Assembly: GCA_947561585.1 (NCBI GenBank)
Contig: CANNZV010000254.1
Span: 342,677-406,676 of the forward strand
Origin: Caprella mutica
Taxonomy: Eukaryota > Arthropoda > Malacostraca > Amphipoda > Caprellidae
DNA: 64,000 nt
Direction of reading: 5' to 3'
The position numbers and the translations under genes are program-made. Positions 12,694 to 27,600 of this stretch are shown here, one piece after another. Under the pieces are notes generated by a model, which worked only from the letters and a program-made list of their open reading frames with translations, ran no database searches and was not told the DNA's origin. The first letter of the stretch is position 1, and each line of letters opens with the position of its first letter.

Positions 12694-15600
12694 GTGAGTT
12701 AATAATTTGCACAGTCAGGACTTGGTTTAATTTTTGGCAATTCGTAATAGTATTAAATTAGCCTAATGAAGTACGAGTATCCTAATTTAATTAAACTGCA
12801 CTGGGAAGTTTCAGTTCAAGCAATAATTCTGTTACACGCTTGCACGCTTAATATTGTAAAATTTACTCTGTATACTATTTTAACCATATTAAAATGATGA
12901 TGTCTGTATTATAATGAACACTAAAACATTCACTCGAAGCCTATATTGTCATTTATCAATAACACGATGAGCCACCGTAGTTTGCTGACTGGGAGCTCAC
13001 AGAGGTGGAATATGGGGAGGAATGTTATTAGCTGAGTTTTCACCTCCTCTTTAAATTGAGAGAAACGGTAGCAATTAAACTTACGCGCAGGAGATCCGAG
13101 AGTTAATTTGAATGAACTTGTGTGGAATTGTGGTATGTAGTGCAAAATAATGCACTATGTCTTGGTGAGGGTAGACTAAACTTAGTACCAACTTATTGAT
13201 TAGCCATTATAAGTTAGAGATTGTATTTACTCTGAAAGGAAATGCAGTTCATAGTATGTATTGCATGTATTGCTCATGTAACCAGTCTACTGGTGTACTG
13301 GTGTGCTGATGTACTGGTTATACTGGTGTACTGGTTATACTAGTCAACTGGTTATTCTCCAAAGTTTTTAAAAATCATTTTCAGTAAATCAAATGTCCAA
13401 ATTAGTTGTTCAAACATTGACACATAAAATGGTAAGTCGTCACTTTAACAATTTATACACCATCTGTATAGAAAGAAGGAGATTAATTTTAATATTTAAT
13501 GTCGTAACCTCATTAATGTGATTTACGAACATTGTTTGTTTAGTCTCGATAGGAACTTCTAGATTTCTCTGGCAAGCCTCTCCCATTATGTTGATATATT
13601 CACTCTCATAATCTGGAGCTGCTACCTGCCTCAATGAAAATATCTATCCCCTCATAGAGAATCTGATGTGCCTTCTCTTTCTTAAAGCAATTCATGAAAT
13701 ACCTACCTATTTATTAGCTCATCAATATTGTTATTTGTATCAAATATCTATAATATCATCAGCCAATATCATTTAGCATCGATCACTAACATTTAAGTTT
13801 TGGCTGATCAATATTTTAGCTGATAACTATATCATCAGCCCATACATTTATCATTGTATCACTTAAAATTTTATTTTGCTCTTCTCTAATTTGAAAGTCA
13901 TTTTCTATTAATAATCCAAACCTTAAGAAGCAGCGTTTATTAATTTTCAGTTTAATATTTTCATGTAGCGTCCAAAACTTGTTAAAAATTTATCTCAATA
14001 TTCGCGATCAAATGATCTACTTTTATTGTTTGCTATTATACTTTGCTTTGTCATAGATTCCTATTAAATTGCAATCTAGAAAATATTGAAGAGAATTTTT
14101 GATGAGGAGGACTCTCGCTCAATTTTATTGGAGTTTATTTGCTTTAATCATAGCTGCAAGTTGCCTGTTTACTTTGTTTACTAGCAAAATAATTGAATGG
14201 AAATATATTATAATGAACGCGTGCAACAAGGATAGCTTTTCCTTGATCATAGACTCAACAGGATTGTATATTAGATGCGATTAATATTGTTAGTGAGGTA
14301 TAAAGCATGGATCTCTGAATAATGTATGTGCGGCTGATTGAATTCATTTTAAATAGTGGCTGCATCAATTTCAATGGAAATTCGTAACAAAATGCTCAAT
14401 AATATCAATGAATACTGCGATAGACGGAAAAATAAAGTGTTTTTCTAACGAATTAAATAACAACAATATATAATATTTCAATCTAAATCATTGTAATAAG
14501 GAAGAAATAGAAATTATAATACGAATTGTTTCATTTTTTACTCACCTCCATGGTTGTTTTCTTTTCAGAATTCAGTTTATTCACATCCGAATACTCCAAT
14601 CCTGGAGAATCCTGAGTACCAGACCAGGTGGTACTTCAAGTACTTCCTTGGAAAGCGTGAGTTCATAACTGTGCCTAGTTCTGTACATTGTATAACCTGT
14701 TCATCCCTATACAACAATGCTCTTAACCTATAGCCTCTTCAAATTTGTCGCATTTGTATTTATTGCAAGAAGCATGTGCTTTCCATCCAGCATATTGGGT
14801 CGTATAATACCTTGCAAACCGACAATCTATGATGTTGCTTTCTCGTTCTTTGTATAGCCTCGGAAATTTGTTCTGTTCCCAGTGGAATAACACTGTGTGT
14901 GTCTAATAAAGAGCTTTGGAGCACCACATGGGGCTTTATTATCGTCAGATCATCGAATCCAACCTCCTATTTTGATCTGTTTGAGTGTGCCTCTCTGTCT
15001 TGTTATTGAGATTTCAGCGTTATGGAAGCTACTTCGAATTTCCAATAATAATATTCCATCAAACATAGTAGCGTAAGCAAACTAATATGATACATTCATG
15101 CTAACTACTAATTAAAAAACATTAAAAATGATAAAAGGAAAAATTCATGCAAATTAATTGTATCTAGGTAATGTATTTCATCACCTAAATTGAGTAAATA
15201 CAATATTATTGTGTCAGTTGTTTTTCAAAACATAATTATTTATTGTAAATAGAATTATCCTGGATGACATTTTTGATTATTAAATGGCCGATTGATGAGT
15301 ATTAAAAATGAAAATTCACGTTTACAATTTATTGAATGGAATGAAAAAGTAATAACATTTTAAAGCTAATATTTTAAGTTTTACAAATCTAATCTACTTT
15401 TAGAAAATTTCACACGCTAAATAAACACTGCCAACTGCTAAACAAAATGCATTCTTTTGATTTATGATGATGTTTATATTATTACAATAATGTACATTAT
15501 TTACTGTAGGAATAGTTTGTTGCTTAAATTTTTCTAAAATAGGTTCTCATTTATGGAAAATTACAGATATTATTCCTTTGTCTCGCACTATTAAAAAAGA

Positions 15601-18600
15601 GTTCGCCTCTGATTTTAATTATTAATTCATTGTTTTTTAAATATTAGACAATTTCAAATGGGGCTCACCTTCAAGAAGAAAATATACTTATCTATTCCCT
15701 TGAATAGGTAAATTGCAATATGAGACAGTAATGGTAGCCCCAGCTATGTTAAATACTTCAACAGTTTATTTTTAGATAACACTTGTGAGTAATTTTAAAT
15801 GAGTAATATACCTGCAAAGCGAAAATCAATCTTAGTCAATAAAAGTTGTAACTGCTGCATATAAATCTCTTTCGGAAACACTTTTGGTCGAAGTGATTTA
15901 TATTCAAAGTTTGTTATCCCAGTGATGACCGTAGCTGTCAGATCAGCATCGCCTGTCTCCAAACCCTCACACATACAAAGGCCAACCTTAGAGAATACAT
16001 GAAGGCATTCCAACATGCACACGCACATTTTATCTTCCCTGTGACAAAATTCCAAGTCCCTGCAACATGTCATTTAGTACACAGCAGTCCGCTTAATTCG
16101 ATTGAACAAGATTATGATTTGGGGAGAATGGTGCAAAGAGCAATCCATGTTGTAGCTGAGCATTACAAGACTCTCGACACGTCTATATAGTCTCATGAGG
16201 ACGAAACTTGTGTTGTACTAAGGAATAGAGTAGCCTTCTGAAAGCAGTATGCAGTAACGCACTTTAATATTCTATCCGTAAACTTGTAATTGTTAACACG
16301 TAAGTTCCGGATGAACTCTCTTGGAGGAAGCCTTCTGATTTACATGCTTTATATCACCGCAGCCTCCTGTGGAAGTTGCTACTCATGTAATTAACACCTA
16401 TTTGGGAGGTGAGAATACCATTATTATTATATATATCATAATTTATTGATATTTTTAACGAAATATATTCCTAAAGATTGATATAATCAAGCAGTTTATG
16501 TTACTTAATTTAATATTAACAATATTAAAATAATTATTTGAGATTAGAAAATTGCTCCACATTAAATTGAAATGTTTTGTTTGGTTTTCAGTTTACAGTT
16601 GATTTTTAATGATATTTACACAATTCAAATGGATAGAATATTTTAGAATATTAATAAGTTGTAATAATTGCATTTGTATGTTTTTGCACATAGTAAATTA
16701 ATAGATGGTAGATGTTGCAGTAATTTACACAAGTTTTTTGCCACTTAAAATGTTATGCAAGGTTGTCTGTGCAAATACGGTGGAAAAGGGCAAAGTTTAG
16801 AATTTTAAGACGCTAGTTTTTATAACATCGCAAATTTAATGATAAAAGAAAACTTTCTATCCCTTATCTACCTGTCGCTCTACATGAAAATTTCATGCTA
16901 TTTTGAAACCTCATCTTATTCTTTCGCAACAGATTGTTTACATTTTGCTGTGAAAATACTGTTGTGAAATGATTTCTGTTTTCATTGATAAAATGTGGTA
17001 ATGTTATTATTGGCAATGTAGATCGTAAGGAATACAGAGAATGGAATTTTGTCTAACTTATGTTGCAACGAAATGTGACACATACAATATTAACTCCGAA
17101 ATAAGTACCTAGTATGGTTCCTTATGAAAAATCAAAGAAATAATTTGATGAACTATTAAAATTATTCGAAAAGGTGGATTCTATCTATCTAAATATTTAT
17201 TTTAATTTCAAACAATTGAATATTTCTTTATTTGCCCTCGCTCAGTTATTCAAATTTTATGTCTACTGCAAAAGAGAAAAAGTAGCCAGCGATTGTTCAG
17301 TGTATTTGGTAGCAATTTATTCCACTACTCTACATTTCCACGCAATTGATGTTTCCCATCTATGTTAAATGGCTAATATTCACAACTGCCTCTAAAGGAA
17401 AAGAACATAAAATTTTATTCTCCTCACAAGACCGTAAACCTTTCGAAAACGATTGAAGACTTTTCGGCGGTCTCCAAATCTTAGCGCGCGAGATCATAAA
17501 ATTCAGATTTGTACGTTACGATCATATTCTTCTATCAAAGAAACCAATTTGAGTTGACGCCCCAACTCTTGTGAGAGAAGATTTTCGTGTGTGCTCTACA
17601 CTCTTCTCCTTCACAACGACAGCCAAGAGTACGTTAAAGCGTCACTATTTGTGTGCACACGGCACCAATTGGATTGGAACCGAATAATGGGGAGTGATAA
17701 AGGGAGAAAATACACTTATATATTTATATTAACATCGCCTATCTTGCGCTAATAACATTATATCTTTCACAGTGTTATTAATATTAAAAATATCTTTAAT
17801 TAGCTTTCCCTCATCTTTTTATATGAAACATTATATTTCCGGCAAATGTATTGGCAATACTTTATAGTTCAGAAACAATAATAATTAGATACGAGGTTTC
17901 TTCCCATTTGCAATTTATTATTAATTATATTTGATATTCAATCCCCCTGCAAGGGAGAATATAAACCTCAGGTCATCTTATGCATCGTTTCCTGTGGATG
18001 CTAAGTACATTAGCATCTCTAATCAATTGCTTATAATGTATCTTTGTGTCTGTCCATTAAAAAGCTGCCTGCTTTATTAAATGGCTAAGGAGGAGCTCCG
18101 TGGGAATACCTTATTTCAGGATGTTCGCTTAGTGAATTGTCGGTTGTGAGAGGATTTGTCTGGTAAAAGGTACAGGCACCTACTTTATAATACTGCCATG
18201 GCTTTGTGCTCTTTATAATGACTGTATTAGACAATTGCAAGCCTGTTGGGAAGGATTTCTCTTGGGGCACTTCTTGCCTTTTTATCGTTAAATTAACTTA
18301 CGTATTCATTTTTCATCACTTGGACTTATTGCTGCACCTTAGCTGCATATGATAATTTACGCATTTATTTATTTTATTAGAATAGTTTAGTTTATTAGTA
18401 ACTACTCTGTTTTCAAATTATATTTTATTGAACAGAACTAAAATTTAACGAATTATATTTTTGTATAAAATGTTGTTCCCAATATACTCTCAATATTATT
18501 ATAGGTGATGTAAACTCAGCGTTGAAAGTTTTTTGATTTCAAGCTTTCGAATATTAAGATTTCTATTCATCATCAGGAGAAGGGTGAGTCATCTCCTGAT

Positions 18601-21600
18601 CTATTATCTCGAATAGATATCTTTCTATTCGAAATAATTAACCGTTGAGTTTACATAATCTCTACATGATAATATAGAGCTCCTGTTGAGTATGAATATT
18701 TTTCATCAAATCTCCCAATGTTATCCTTAATTAATAAAGTAATTCTACAGCTATCGCGAGAGGAGACTTCGGTACACCTTTTGTGTTTATAATGTGACGT
18801 TACTACCTTGAGCACTCTAGATTTTACTCATTTGGTATTAAATATGCTGGTTTCGTTACTTCTTTCTACGAAACTACCTTCTACATCATATATTTATAGC
18901 TCAAAAACATTAACAAAAATTGGAATTTCGAATTACCACAGAATTGGAAGATATTTTACGTCATTTAATTTTATTCGCACATTTTATTCGCACAATGTCA
19001 TTCGCACATTTAAAAACTTGACATTCAATATATTGAAGAGAAAGTAATTGCATAATCAACCTAATATTATAATTCCTCTTATTTCTAGAATATCTAAATG
19101 TTATGGCATCAGTTGACTGAGCTAACACTCAATCATTGTCGTCCAGAGTTACTGCTATTTCCTCAAGTTTTAATCCAACTCCTCTGTAACCTCTCCAGAT
19201 TACAGTTGAGAGCTCTCAAAAAACTTGATGACAGGCAATCGGAGAAAAGGAAAGGCCTCCACTGTTATTATGACATGAATAAAAGACTATACAGTGTTGT
19301 CAATATTATACCTAATTCAACTAATTCATAGAGAGAAGTGAAAGAGTTGCGATAACAAAAAATACAATCTATTTATTTGAGATACAAGAATGTGGAACTA
19401 TGAAATCAGAAATATTATGACCGGATGAAGCCCGTGGTTTGGCTATTTATACGCAATGAAATGGAAATAAGTGATATTTACTACCGCTTAGTGAAAATAA
19501 ATTATCTACTTAAAATATAAATAAAGTTTATTCTTGATATAGAATTAGCCTTTTCCTATCCCGTTTAAAACTCAACCTCTTTTCTCTTCTAAAAATACTC
19601 AATAATTGCTTGTCATTTAGATCAAACATTCATAAAATGTTTGAAAATATCTTTATCTCTCACTTGCTGCATTCAGTAATTTGACTAATTTTTCACTTGT
19701 GACGAACACACAAGTAAACAAACAGAGCAACAGGCAATCAGGCTCTCGTGCGTAAAATTTCACCTGAGAGTTAATTCCCTCTCCTATCAGTCACTTTGAT
19801 CAATTGAAACATTCGTTATTACTGGACTGCCGTGGACTTGTTATATATTAATTTATAAATCAGTTAATGAATATCCTTGAATATCCCGTGCTTTTCACAA
19901 TCATTCCCATAAAGAGTTTGCTTATATCTTTTATTTGTCTGTTACGCTTTAAGTAATATTCAGGTGGCAGCATGAACACCAATTCTTATATGAGTTAAAC
20001 AAATAATCTCATTTACTAAATTAGAAAATAATTAAAATCTTCAGTGTAAATTTTTGAAGAACTATTTGCCACATCTGTCATTAAATTTATAAACTCTTTG
20101 CTATAATATTATCGTCATTATTCAATTAATAACTTTTGCTAAATCTGAAGTGTGGATAATGATTTTCTTAACGGGCAAGTACACTAGTTAATAAACCTCA
20201 GTGGCACTGGAAACAGAACTCAGATAATAATTATAACGTCGTGCGATAAATGAACGCAGCTTTACAAAATCCTAGCCTTTAACTAGACACTATACGGGCT
20301 AGAAGGAAGTGAAGGATGTTTCATTACAGCTCACTATATTAGTGATAAGTGATGAGTCCTGAGAGTCTTGACAGAGAGTGATGCAATATCATCACCTCTT
20401 ATTACCAAACGTCTCATTATTGCTAATACAGACACCTTAGGGAGTACTCCATAATATGGTGACAGTCTATAGCGATATTACTTGTGCTGCATTTCTTCTG
20501 CTTACAGATAGGTAGAGTGCTAATGAGTACCAGGTAACGTAATTTGGAACATTTTTTCTCGTTTCAGTTCATCAGAATTACGTAGGGTGCACATCAGACA
20601 AGATTCCCCTGTTCCTTTCTGTGGTGCTAACTGACGCCAACAATGAGAGTGTGCCGCAGTACAGAGCCATCTTGTGGCGAAAAAACGTGAGTACTGTTAT
20701 CACTTTGAAAAGAACTACAGAGATAGGGTAGGTTGCGTATTATTGGTCAGTTCCAAGTCTTTGGTCATGCAGGAAAAAACGATTTAATGAAGATTTTTTA
20801 TTTTTATCCATCGATCGCAATAAAATGTAAAATAAGATACTTTTTATCATATAGTTTTTCTTATATGATCGAAGATGAGGAACTTACCGTTAATCCGTAA
20901 CTTACCCCATCATAACTTGTATAAATTTAAGAAGTCTCCTATTAAAGTGTAATACAGGTAAGTAAATATATAATTTTTTGGTCAATTCTATAATTTATAG
21001 ACCGACTATTTGTTGCAACAATTCAAGACATTTAATTTACAGAAAATTGCTGCTTCTTTCAATGATCTCTCATATTATACTTACTGCTTATTTACTTACT
21101 GCTTATTAGTAGTAAATTAGTATCAAATGGGAAAATATATGCAGAAAAATATTGTAGATCCACTCATATCTTTTATTTATATATAATAATATAATTGAGA
21201 AATCGAATAAAAGCAATGTTGAAGCATTAGTTGCGCTATGCCACCAGTGCCGAATTTCTAATTACTGTGGCTAAACTGGGAGAGAAAAATAGAGATTTAG
21301 CCTTTCCATTTTAATCTCCAGATTATTAATATCTTTGAAACAGGGGAAAATTCACGACAGAAATAATTTAAAGTGTGTTAGCAGATTTATATGATTTGCT
21401 GTTTGAATGTTAAACGTTTTAAATGACTGCTAAACGTTTGAAATGACTGCTAAACGTTTTAAATTGACTGCTAAACGTTTTAAATTGACTGTTAAACGTT
21501 TTAAATTGACTGCTAAACGTTTTAAATTGACTGCTAAACGTTTTAAATTGACTGCTAAACGTTTTAAATTGACTACTAAACGTTTTAAATTGACTGGTAA

Positions 21601-24600
21601 ACGTTTAAATTGACTGGTAAACGTTTTAAATGACTGGTAAACGTTTTAAACGACTGCTAAACGTTTTAAATTGACTGCTAAACGTTTTAAATTGACTGCT
21701 AAACGTTTTAAATTGACTGCTAAACGTTTTAAATTGAAAATTATACTTTCAAATAAATTCGCGCAATTTTAATCACCACAGTTAAAAGTTAATTCTCAAT
21801 CTACAAAAATGAATTAGAGTTTCTGATCTTCTTGTATGTCGTACGATAATGAAGTTCAGTCAATAATAATATGCAAATATGAATTTTTATTATTGAATTG
21901 ATTACTTGTACATTGTACATTGAAATAATAACTGGTGTCTGCAAGATTTATTCAAATAAATTCTATGTAAAACAATAATAAAATTCATATATAACATATT
22001 TGATGAAAATTGACTTAAGGACGAATATTGTACTAAATTCGCTGGCACCTTACAGAAATTGAATCTAGTAATTTTTAATCTTATTAGCTGTTCTGCATTT
22101 TATAAGGCGAGTAATGAGTTAGGAATTGCAAACAGACTATGGAACCCAATTTGATGACCTATATTAAAATCCTCTAATATTTATTGAGCTCACCGGCAAT
22201 ATCTATTCCCGGTCTTTTGTCTACAGAGTACACACAAGTGTCAATAAACCTCAAAACAGTCTGGTCAGCAATTACTAAAGCGTTAAAGGCATCATGGAGC
22301 CAAAACACCTGAATAGGGTGAAACTCTAATCTCCGCTCAATAATTTTACTACTCTATTTCGTGGCTCGATCAGACAATAATAGTAAAAACCAGCGCGTCG
22401 AATCTTGTACTAATATTGCGTACATTTTCTCTGGAAATCACAAATTGTGAATATTTTAACGAACATGTATTGCTTCAACAATTAAATATATTTGTGTGAA
22501 AATTTAACCAACCAATTAGATTGAGTTAACCATTTCACCGGGCCTAAATGAATTCAATTGTATATTTTAAGTCGGCACCAGTTGAAAATAAAGAAATGTT
22601 ACATTTATTCTAAACATTAGAATTATAGAGCTTTGGATGAAACTATTTCATTTAAAAAAAGAATAAGTAGATTTAATTACCACTTATTTTATTTGAGTTG
22701 TGATTGTTGGTTAATGAGAAGGGTTAAGTTTATCGTCGATATAAATAGCACTTTTGTTTTTTGAAATATTCCATATCAGGGGAACAGTTTTTATTTACCA
22801 TATATAATAACTTGAGATATGTTTAGTGCAACTTTAGTTTGGTATACTGTAGGTAGGTATTGCAGAGATTGATTTGGCTAACCTGCAGCAGCGGCTCATT
22901 TCTAACCTGTGAACTGACCATAAATCTGAGCGAATGCTTCGCACACTTCATTTGTTTGTTCTGACCAATCTCCTCCCCCATCTCCTCTTCACTATCCACT
23001 TCTTCTTTCTAACATGTTCCAGTGAGTACAGAAAGCTGAGTGTTACAGTACCATATTTACTTGAACCTTCTAATTTTTAGCGATGGAAAGAAGCTATTGA
23101 ATAATTCTTTGGTTTTCTCGATGGCAAATAGTAGAGACGGTTTGCAATGCCCCACCCTTCTTCTCTCGGCAAGTACCATCCCCTTTACTGAGGGGCGGCT
23201 TGAGAGCATATGCACGCCTTTATTTTTCCTCTAAATTTCAGAAGTTATTTCATGTATGCATTACTTTCAGCTGTTTCTCGCTGTACTTGGGCAGTTAGTG
23301 TCGCCCCGTTCGTATTTCACCCTTTCTTGATAATTTAGACTCTAGCATTACTTAACTTAGTGGCTCGTGATTTTTGATCCTACATTGGCAAAGTCGTGTA
23401 GGTTGCAGCACTGTTTTGATATTTAAATTCACTTTTTAGTAATTTTCTAAAATAATGCTTCTAGACATATTGGAAGAATGACTAGACTACATGTACGTTC
23501 AAAACGTCAAATTGGTTTGCATTTGTGACTCGCTGCTTATACCTTCACTATCGAGGTTCAATGCAGTAATAACAGACAGAACTCAGCGTGAGATGTGGTT
23601 GCAATTGATTCAATGCACTCGGGAAATGTGACAGATTATCTGGAGTTTGTTTTGAGGGCTGAGGTATTAAAGTCTAAGCATCAGAGGGGAGATGTGATCA
23701 CGGCAAGCTTACCTTCCCACTTCATAGTATCAAACAACAGAAATGCATACTCGGTAATAGGAGAAGGCATCAAATACAATATGTCTCATATTGCAACTCT
23801 CTGTAACCATACTGAGAGCCAACGCTACCAATTAATTGACAATGGGTTAGAATTGAAAAGGAATATTGTCGTAGTGATAGATTATAATACATTTCTTCTA
23901 TAATGAAATTTGTATTGATGAAAATAGCATATAAGGATAAGTGATATGCCATGTGTATCACATAGGAATACTTTCGACACATGATTCTTTGAATATTTTG
24001 AATTATTATTATCCAGCAATAGAATTAGAATATATATACATATTTTATACTATTTGTTCCAGAATTTAGAATCTTGCATTTCATTCCAAAATTAATGTCT
24101 TGTACGAATTTATCAATAAGTTTTTCAATTGATTTTAGTCTCCTCAGCGAAAATAGATTGGTCAGATAAGAAAAGGTGTAACTAGATATTTATAAGACGA
24201 GTTATCAGCATCTTGTGGAGATCACGAGATTAGAGTGTAATGCTTTAAATTGAACTCTTATTTTGACGTTCATTTATTATTTTCATTTTCTGAAGTATTT
24301 ATAACCATTATAAATTATATCACAAGTCCTTATTTATCATCATTCTTTGAATAGATGTTTCTGAACAAGTTGATGTATTACGTTTGGCTTCTTTCTGTGA
24401 TTTCTTAATTAATGAGTGTTTGTACTGCTTCCTTTCACCCAATTAATTGGGGCGAGGGGCTGAGGAGTGGGCAGAGAGGGCAGGGGAGTGGGCAGAAGGA
24501 TGGGGGGGAGGTGTCTTTTAAGGGGACTCATTTGTCCCAAATGTTTGGAATCTTTATTGATGCTATTTGAAACTGAGGGTAAAAGTGTATTTCGCTAAGA

Positions 24601-27600
24601 ATTTAATGTAGGTTTATACTGTAGTTTGGAGATATTTTCATAATATATTTTTATGCTCTACGCCATTTGCCAATTAGCTCAATAACAAGTATGCGCTGCG
24701 CGTTTTTAACCCCTTATGCCAAGCGTGCGTTAATACCTTCATTACCTTTGCAAATTTTCGGAAGGTTATATATATTTAGAATTCCAAAGTAATCGTCATT
24801 TACTTAAATTTAAAATGAAGATTATTTTGAAACTATCAACCTAAATGGCCGTCATATAGTTTGTTGTATCCGCTAGTTCATTGTACTGCACACTTCATGA
24901 TTGTTTAAGGATCTGGCAGGGGGAATTCTCCCTTGCCACATATTTTTGTATTCAATTTCATAATAAATTAAATGAAGGTATTAACGCATGCTCTGCCATT
25001 TGGGACAGCGCATTCTCGAGATTGTGCAAATCGGAAAATGGCACTAAAAAAATAATAGCTCATGAACATTTTTTATTTAGTTAAATTTTAGGGTTCTTTT
25101 AAAGATGACCCTCCCACATGGAAAAGGATGGGTCATCTTTATAAGTTCCAATTTTAGTTACCAATGATATAGATGCATTAAACTTCAGATTTGTAAACAG
25201 TCAGTTTATAATTTCGTTCTGAGACATAGTTTACCAACAATTATATAATACTTTGAGTTCATTGATATTTAATACCATTTTATGCATGTCCATTTTAACT
25301 CAGCATTTCTGAATTTATTTTCTATCGTTGCTGTTAATAACTCGTAGCAATAATTATTGTAATTTGTTCTTTCTTTTGTTAACTCTCCCCTCTATTCCTC
25401 TCACGCATAGAGGGTTGAATTGGTTTACTTTTATTACAAAGTATATCAACATTTCTGGTACTCAGATGTGTTCAAATTATAAGCATTTATACCATTTACT
25501 TTCTCTTCGATAAGGAATTGAATCTCGTATAAAAAGTAAGTCGCAGGTGTTAGACTCTTTGAACCTGCATTGATGCTATAATTATAGAAAAATAATTATG
25601 TAACTAGTAATATATCAATGAGTTAAATAGAATATCTACACATCTCCCTAATTAATAGAACTCTATATCACTGTGAAAAATAATACTAATTAATTTGGCT
25701 GAATTATGTTGGTAGCATGCATTCCTTCTTGGAATAAGACTAGCTAAATTTATTTGTCAGTATAATCCATTCGCTTGGCAATATCCTTGCTCAAATTTGA
25801 CATTTTCGACAAAGTTTTATGTCGAAGGGAGTCTCTTTCATTATTCCACAGGACCCATTTTTGCTGACTAAGGAGAAATGCGAGCATGGCTACGGAAAGC
25901 GAAAGGAACACTGAACAACTACCTTATCAGTTGCATATCAGCTCCTCGATGACTTCTATTGTACCTCAATAGACCAGTAATTCGGTGTGAAAACATTGCC
26001 CGCAAAGAAATATAAATCTTCTTCTTCACCATTTCAGAAACCATTTAGCTTCTCCCCTATACAAAAAAGAGAGAAAAATGGTACACTATTTATTAATGTT
26101 GTTCGACTAAAATTGAAAAGCAACTTTCATTGACTTATTCCAACACAAGATCTTTGAAATCCAAGGTTATTGAAGCCAGAAATGGAGCGTAAGACGTCTG
26201 AAAGACTCGTATTACCATTTACTTTCATCATACATGAGAGATTACACATATGGAATAACTGGATATTCACAGAGCAGTGACAGATATTCTTTGTTATTTC
26301 GTGAAGTAATATTCTTAGAGAATAGCTGACAGTTCAGTTAAAAAGCTATACATTGTTAATCAACTAGAGAATATATCCAAGTTTTGAATCTATGTATAGA
26401 TATAATTCTAATTTTAAAAAGTCGGTGATACCAATTTATGTAAATAGAGGCTCGTTCGTTGCAACATTTTGGCATCATGATCTTTTAACATATTATTGAC
26501 GAGTAAAGTTTGACTTATTTTATGTTTTTATCTATTTAATAAGTTTTTAATGTTTTATATAGATATTTGAAAAAACAGTTCTAACCTTATAAAAAAGGCA
26601 AACCTATCTGACTTTCAAAGTTTCCAAATTGTTGGTGCTCCCATCACAGGCACTACTGTAACAGAAACTGTCCGCGTGCTGGACGGTTCAAGAGATTCTG
26701 TCTCAAATGAATTTAATTCCATGTAAAGAGAAGGAAAAACGTCATCAGTAAAGCACAGGTCTGGCTGAAAGTCGAAGTTGTTTGAATCAGACTGTCGGAC
26801 ACTAAATCGAATTGTTAGAGCAAATCACAAGATCACGGCTCCTAAAATCACTGCAAAGCTCAATGAAAACCTACAAAACTCAGTTTCCACAAAAACTGTT
26901 CATTGAGAGCTGCAGAAATCTTGATTTCACGGAAGAGCTGCTATGTGTTTCCATTATTTTGTCCTGCCCTGTAGATACTGTACATGGAACTATTTAATAT
27001 TTGTTCAATGTACATTATGAAACATTGTAATGTTCTCTGAATACATTTCACATTATTTCTATTGATATATCAATACAAATGCTGAATCACTCAATGGAAG
27101 CATAGGAATAATTTAATTATTTATTTTATGAAGTTATTATTGATAATCCTATAAATCAACCAAATTTCTCTCGTTAACATTTTTTTACTCTAATCGCAAA
27201 TCATTACTTTTAGTATTAAATATCAATGGTTTTTACATTTTTCGCTTGAAGACTTGAATAGGTATCATTATTTCTTTTTTCATAAGTACAATGTTCTAAT
27301 ATTTATGTCACTTTTTCACATTCCTCCATTATCTATCTCATTCTGATTCTCATCAATATTCCACTCGTAATAGCAATAATTTAGTTTTACCACTGTTTTC
27401 AAAATCAAAATCACAACATTCAATAGAATATGTCGGCTTGAAGTTTTGGAACGACTTGCATCCTGATTATAAACATCCCTCACAAGTTAGTACATTCAAA
27501 AATAGGTTCACGAAATTTCTTTTTCAAAGGTATATGTATCCTTTATTTCACTCTAATTGTATTTATTAGGTCGTATTGGATCTTTTAAAATTTTAGTAAG

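Larger units (their letters stand above)
14657..20567 (+). other. GARNL3 intron b-c
   Basis: This is a 5911-nt AT-rich intron. It contains an imperfect foldback at 18503-18660, three short copies of ATTCGCACA at 18972-19010 and a perfect 8-bp inverted repeat (GATGCTAA) at 17997-18017. The open frames, up to 92 codons, are not recognisable as genes. Confidence 0.85.

Noticed and set aside
16180..16220. Hammerhead-ribozyme-like string AGTCTCATGAGGACGAAAC
   Set aside because: The stem II and GAAAC half looks right, but the obligatory CUGAUGA core is replaced by CTATATA and no convincing stems I and III are present. Probably chance.
23595..23903. 102-codon + frame in the largest complete intron
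   Set aside because: No family resemblance, no adjacent consensus splice sites in a phase compatible with GARNL3, and ordinary intron-like composition.
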